From Toxonevra muliebris (lineage: Eukaryota; Arthropoda; Insecta; Diptera; Pallopteridae): a stretch of 64,000 nucleotides of DNA. Of the stretch, positions 59,900 through 64,000 are shown one piece after another. The translations under genes and the position numbers were made by a program. Position 1 is the first letter of the stretch. Every line of letters begins with the position of its first letter. The notes under the pieces were generated by a model. The model did not search any database and was not told where the DNA came from. It was given only the letters and a program-made list of their open reading frames with translations. Location of the stretch: NCBI GenBank assembly GCA_963691655.1, contig OY829326.1:10528878-10592877 (forward strand), in the 5' to 3' direction.

Positions 59900-62800
59900 C
59901 GCCATTACGATTCTGGAAACGTATGAAGGACAAAAAATTATATATATACATAGGTGAGTAATTCTCAAAATATTCATGGTAGCGTAAAAACTCGTTTAAA
60001 TTGTGAAAGTAAAGACAATATTGAAAGGACCTGTATAGTCAGCAGCAATTATCCTAACCTTAAGGGAGTTACACCTTAATATTTTTATTTGTAACTATTG
60101 TCCGTATAAGTAATTTATTATTTTTATAAAACACAAATGTGCGTAGGAAAACTTGAGCATGTAGTTTAATCTAAGGATTAAACATTACTAGTTCTCCTTC
60201 TATTCATCGATAAAACCACCAACTACATGCAGCTGTTTACCAATGATAAGCAATTTTATTTGTTATAGTTAGTTACTATCAACAACCAAGGAACCTAATT
60301 ACTGTCGACAACTAAATCACTATTTTACACGCACACAACACGCATCATTTTGGCTTGTCTTTCTTGCTGTCTGTCTGTTCCAATATATAAAAATCCAAGT
60401 ATACGCAAAACTACTTATTCTCCTATCCAGTTACACACATTTTTTTTATGTAGTCAGGCAATAATTTTGCTTGTTCATTCATTCTAAAACTATTTAATTT
60501 ACTTCGATTTTGTTTATTTTCGTTTCCTTGCCAATAATTAAATGCTACTAGTAAATTGCTATGTTCAGGTGTGCGCGCTGTTGCTGACGTGTTTGTGTGT
60601 GACCATTTAACATTTTAAGTGTTGTGTGCGCTATTTTTTTTGTTTTTTTTTTTTTGTTGCAAAGTTTCCAAAGTTCTACTTGTTTGTTTATTTTTCATTT
60701 CTAATTATATAACCTAAATATATCAACTTTGATTTCAATGCTATCAAAAAACAAAAAAAAAAAATTAATGAAAACTCACAAATGCCTTACCTGTTAATGT
60801 TGTTATGGTTGTAATGATGATGACCTGATTTTGCATGAGAAATATGCGAATCGCTCATTGAAACAATTTCAACTGTGTATATCAATAATTACAACAGTAG
60901 AAATATTATAATTTCATGGCAATAAAGTGTACTTGAAGTATTTGTATTCATGTTTGAGGAAAGGTTTCATAAAACTTTTATGTGGCAGAGTATTGAACCA
61001 GTGGGGTGTTTAAGTCTCTGTCTTTAAGTCCAGTTAAAATTATAGATTTGTAAAAAAATCATCCGATTTTCAATTAAAAAAAAATCAGATTTTATTACAA
61101 CAACTTGCAAAAACAATAAAAATTCAACAACAATAAAAATGCAACATTCACATTTTTTTTAAGATTAGCGAATTCCAGGTAGAGAAATATTTTCATCCAA
61201 GCCTTATTTAAACTTGTATGAGTGGTATGAAGCATGTGAGAATTATTGCACTGAGTGTTAATTGTACATTTTAATGAAAGTGTACCATGAACAGGGGCGC
61301 ACAGTGTAACGAGGCGGCCAAAAATAAGAAAAAGTCATGTTGGAGATTTTTAAAAATTTTAATGACATGTAAGAGATAATATTTCAAATAAAAGGTAACT
61401 AAATTTTTTTTCTGATAAACCTATGGGTTCAGGCTCACGGCAACTACAAAGCCGAACTTTTATGAAAACGTTTACTTTGCGTGGTAAAGGTTATATCTTT
61501 TATTACTAATTTAATTGCCATATTTCACTTATTAACAAATAAATGTGGGCAAAATGCATATGTGGGAAAAAAATCTGCTCAATATGGTAACACTATTTTT
61601 TTTGGCTTTATGTTTGACCATGTGATTTTTACCGTAATTTGAAAAAAAGTATTTCGCATCAAAACATAGTGATTTCGATGACTTTAAAAGAGATTCAAAA
61701 AAATATGTATCAAATATATTTCCAATTTTAACATATAATAACGCCACAAGTATGCTTTCACTAATTCAAGAAAGTTTGTCTGCGGAAAGCTGTGATTTTT
61801 AAAGGGTTTTAAATTTTTCCGTGAAACCAATGATAAAAATTAAACCAATAATATGCCAATAACAGTCCACAAAGTCCTTGTTCATGGCACCGATATAGTC
61901 GAGCACTTCAGTTTACCAATCGCCCTATCTGAGGGAACCTTAGAATCGCGCCACAAAGATATCAGAAAATATTGATTAAATTTTACAAGGAAAACTTCAC
62001 CTGAAGCATCAAATCGTGATCTGATGGTTTCTCTTCTCATGTTATCAGAGCAAATCACCAAGATTACCTTTTAGATGAAATTTTGTCTGGAGAGCGGTAT
62101 CAAGTATTGAATATCGAATAATATTGGTGATAGCGCCTAAGCGAAAAAATTTCTTGCACTTTCTTAATAGCACTGTGCCACAAAGTTGAGTTTTTTTTCC
62201 ATCGGACTGGTGAAGTAGTCTAGAGTAACTTGGGGCCGCTGAGCTCGAATCTGAAGACTATTTTGCACCATCACTTCAGGTTTTTAATATAACAGTACAT
62301 GAAATCATGAAAATAGCTTTATTAAGACTGTACCAGGACTTTATTAATTTATGTTTTATCGTTTTCGGTGTCTATAGAAAAGTCGTTTAGAAGAAAAAGA
62401 AGCACATTTTTTGTGAAGAATCCTCCATCTAGGTTTCATACTCTGAATTTTGGGAGTTTTTTAAGTGGCATGTGACAGCTTTATTATATTGAGGTATAGG
62501 AAAATTGCTTTATAAATTTACATGTTCAGTTTCATTTTTATAGAGCTTCTATTTCTGATATTTTAGCAATTAGCAGTAGGCGTGGCAGCACACCCATTTT
62601 TTCTTCATTGAACAAGGAAGTTCTTATAGATCTACACACCAAATTCCGTTCCGATATGCAACAGATATTTAAAAAGTTATTGCAATTTAAGTGTTTGATT
62701 TATATGGGAGGTGGGCGTGGTAGTAGTCCAATTGGTACCATTTTTGGCATACGACTTTCCTTTAATTAGACTATCTCGACTACCGAATATTATTAATATT

Positions 62801-63080
62801 AAACTACGTTTACTATTTTTGGCCGCGGTTTATATGGGATCGTTACACTGTGGGCGTAGCCATAGCTCAGTCTTGGGAGTTGTTTATAAAAACAACTATT
62901 TTGAAGAAAAATCATCACGTTATGTATTAAAAACAGAAAACAAAAACAATTTTTGTTAGCAATAACAAAGTAAAAAATTAAAAACCACCTACAACTTCAT
63001 TGTTTTATAAAGGATCCGATGATATTATTTGACATAATTTCAACATCCTATCGAAAAAACTTGTGTCAAATAATTTTACA
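59900..63080. other. Gene-less stretch
   Basis: AT-rich, with no exon. 62580-62870 contains the 'gcgtggcagcacaccc', 'tatgggaggtgggcgtggtag' and 'gtgggcgtagcc' phrases that I know as common in fly intergenic repeats. It is probably an old dispersed repeat of unknown class. 61290-61330 (AGGGGCGCACAGTG) resembles a hAT end, but no partner was found. Confidence 0.4.
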
Positions 63081-63119
63081 CGTCTATTTGTATAGACAGC
63101 CACTCCAACCTAACCTAAC
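63081..63119 (+). mobile_element. SINE 3' body fragment
   Basis: TATAGACAGCCACTCCAACC plus one more base is identical to the body of the SINE at 31.8 kb (21 bp), here on the plus strand. It is followed by CTAACCTAACG in place of that copy's CTATCCAACC. The tRNA-like head is absent upstream, so the copy is truncated or only the tail is shared. Confidence 0.55.
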
Positions 63120-63124
63120 GTAAA

Positions 63125-63630
63125 TGAATTTTAGCCGCCGTACCAAATGAAGAGTAGCCTGATTTCATTTGGTCTAAAATCCACTCAACACTGAAATACT
63201 CGTGTAATTTTTCGAGGCTGTTAACGTATCAAATTTACCTCGGAATATTACGAGGTTTTATTATTTTTCATACAAATTTTGACAGCTCGCTTACGAGGCT
63301 CGAAAATTAGCAAGGTTTACGAAGCATTACGTGTTTATGGGAATGCCCTTAGGGTGTTTTAAAGTGTTCACACCAAGTCTACTGCATGCATTCTCTTCGC
63401 AAAATTTTTCATGCATAAGACTTTTTTGCCTTATATTAATGTCGAGCAGTCTTTTTCTTTATACTACTTTTTCAATCCGTTTTTCTTTTAGTTTTTTACT
63501 AAATATCATGGTTACCTCAGCCGCCCGTGCTTTAACACCCAAAATCTCTAAGCTACGCCACACTAATACCAACATAACCTCACTTAACTTTAAAAATATA
63601 AATTAAATTCAGTGTTTATATCAGCGTTAG
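63125..63630. other. Gene-less stretch
   Basis: No exon is seen. 'cctcggaatattacgaggtt' around 63238-63257 is a small palindrome. The open frame at 63331-63606 has no recognisable relative. Confidence 0.4.
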
Positions 63631-64000
63631 TTACTCTACACATAAAGGGTTATTTTTTAAGCGTTCGGTTTTTAACTTTAAAAAAAAACAGAAAAAGTAC
63701 AAAAATGTATGAAATTTTAATTTGAGTTGACAAATCCATTTACTTTTAAAGATTATTTTATGTAAATGTTGACCACAATTACGTTGTAAATGATTCATGC
63801 GAGAAGTCCAATTTTGAACCGCTCTATCGAGCATAGCGACTGGTATCTCGCTAATTTCACGTGTAATGTTGTTTTCCAAAGTTGCAATTGACGTTGGTTT
63901 ATCGGCATAGACGAGTGACTTCACGTAACACCACAAAAAATAGCCTAGAGCCGAACACATCTCTCAATGGGTCTATTGTTTCGACGCATTGGAAGGTCGC
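63631..64000 (-). pseudogene. Tc1/mariner-type transposase C-terminus
   Basis: Minus-strand frame 63960-63631 reads LGYFLWCYVKSLVYADKPTS, then LENNITREISEIPVAML and ENWTSR-like VQNWTSRMNHLQRNCGQHLH. This is the family tail that follows the last catalytic aspartate in insect Tc1/mariner-superfamily (DDE) transposases, usually LDYFLWGYVKSxVYADKP. A stop lies just upstream of the first methionine at 63960, and the catalytic part lies beyond the window edge. It is probably a decayed copy. Confidence 0.75.

Noticed and set aside
1..64000. CRISPR arrays, operons or bacterial-type systems
   Set aside because: No regularly spaced direct repeats were seen, all real genes are spliced and eukaryotic, and repeats present are microsatellites or transposon parts.

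Overview
The window is AT-rich nuclear DNA from a dipteran insect, most likely a true fruit fly (Tephritidae) or a relative. This is an inference. It rests on short 56-72 bp introns in compact housekeeping genes, proteins close to Drosophila counterparts (MARCH6/Doa10, mRpL23, mitochondrial thioredoxin, NOM1), many ATACATATGTA-type simple repeats, and decayed insect transposons (hAT, Tc1/mariner, BEL/Pao, copia, LINE). All recognisable ordinary genes are eukaryotic and spliced.

Layout. Positions 1 to about 39.9 kb are gene-poor. They hold transposon copies in several layers and one small two-exon gene at 14108-14428 whose 86-residue product I do not recognise. Supported elements are: a hAT-like element (1860-2462), a 3 kb hAT-like element (7104-10065) with a second long-TIR element nested exactly in the loop of a palindrome (7287-8032), a foldback-like element (11011-11843), two sister hAT elements with perfect 8-bp target duplications (15746-17790 and 18116-19256), a Tc1 remnant (about 19522-20190), a TIR element (20647-21293), two CACTAGTTTACA elements with TTA/TAA duplications (25035-25835 and 37005-37134), a BEL/Pao remnant (about 25880-26390), a tRNA-derived SINE (about 31800-32117, minus) and LINE debris (about 32290-33960, minus).

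From 39.9 to 51.7 kb lies a compact gene cluster. In order it holds MARCH6/Doa10 (minus), mitochondrial thioredoxin (plus), mRpL23 (minus), NOM1 (plus), a C7orf50-like WKF-domain protein (minus), and the probable first coding exons of an unrecognised plus-strand gene. I resolved all introns of the first five by reading GT-AG junctions and frame. Neighbours alternate strand, so they share divergent promoters (MARCH6/Trx, mRpL23/NOM1, WKF gene/downstream gene) and converge tail to tail (Trx/mRpL23, NOM1/WKF gene). Two are mitochondrial (thioredoxin, mRpL23), two are nucleolar or probably nucleolar (NOM1, WKF protein), and one is an ER-membrane ubiquitin ligase.

From 51.7 to 64 kb the sequence is again non-coding and probably intronic to the plus-strand gene that starts near 51.3 kb. 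It contains a hAT-like element filled with degenerate CAGACCAAAATTC repeats (52215-53844), two LINE RNase H remnants (about 57.35 and 58.85 kb), a short inverted repeat (58.3 kb), a second copy of the SINE 3' body (about 63.08 kb), and a Tc1/mariner-type transposase tail running off the right edge.
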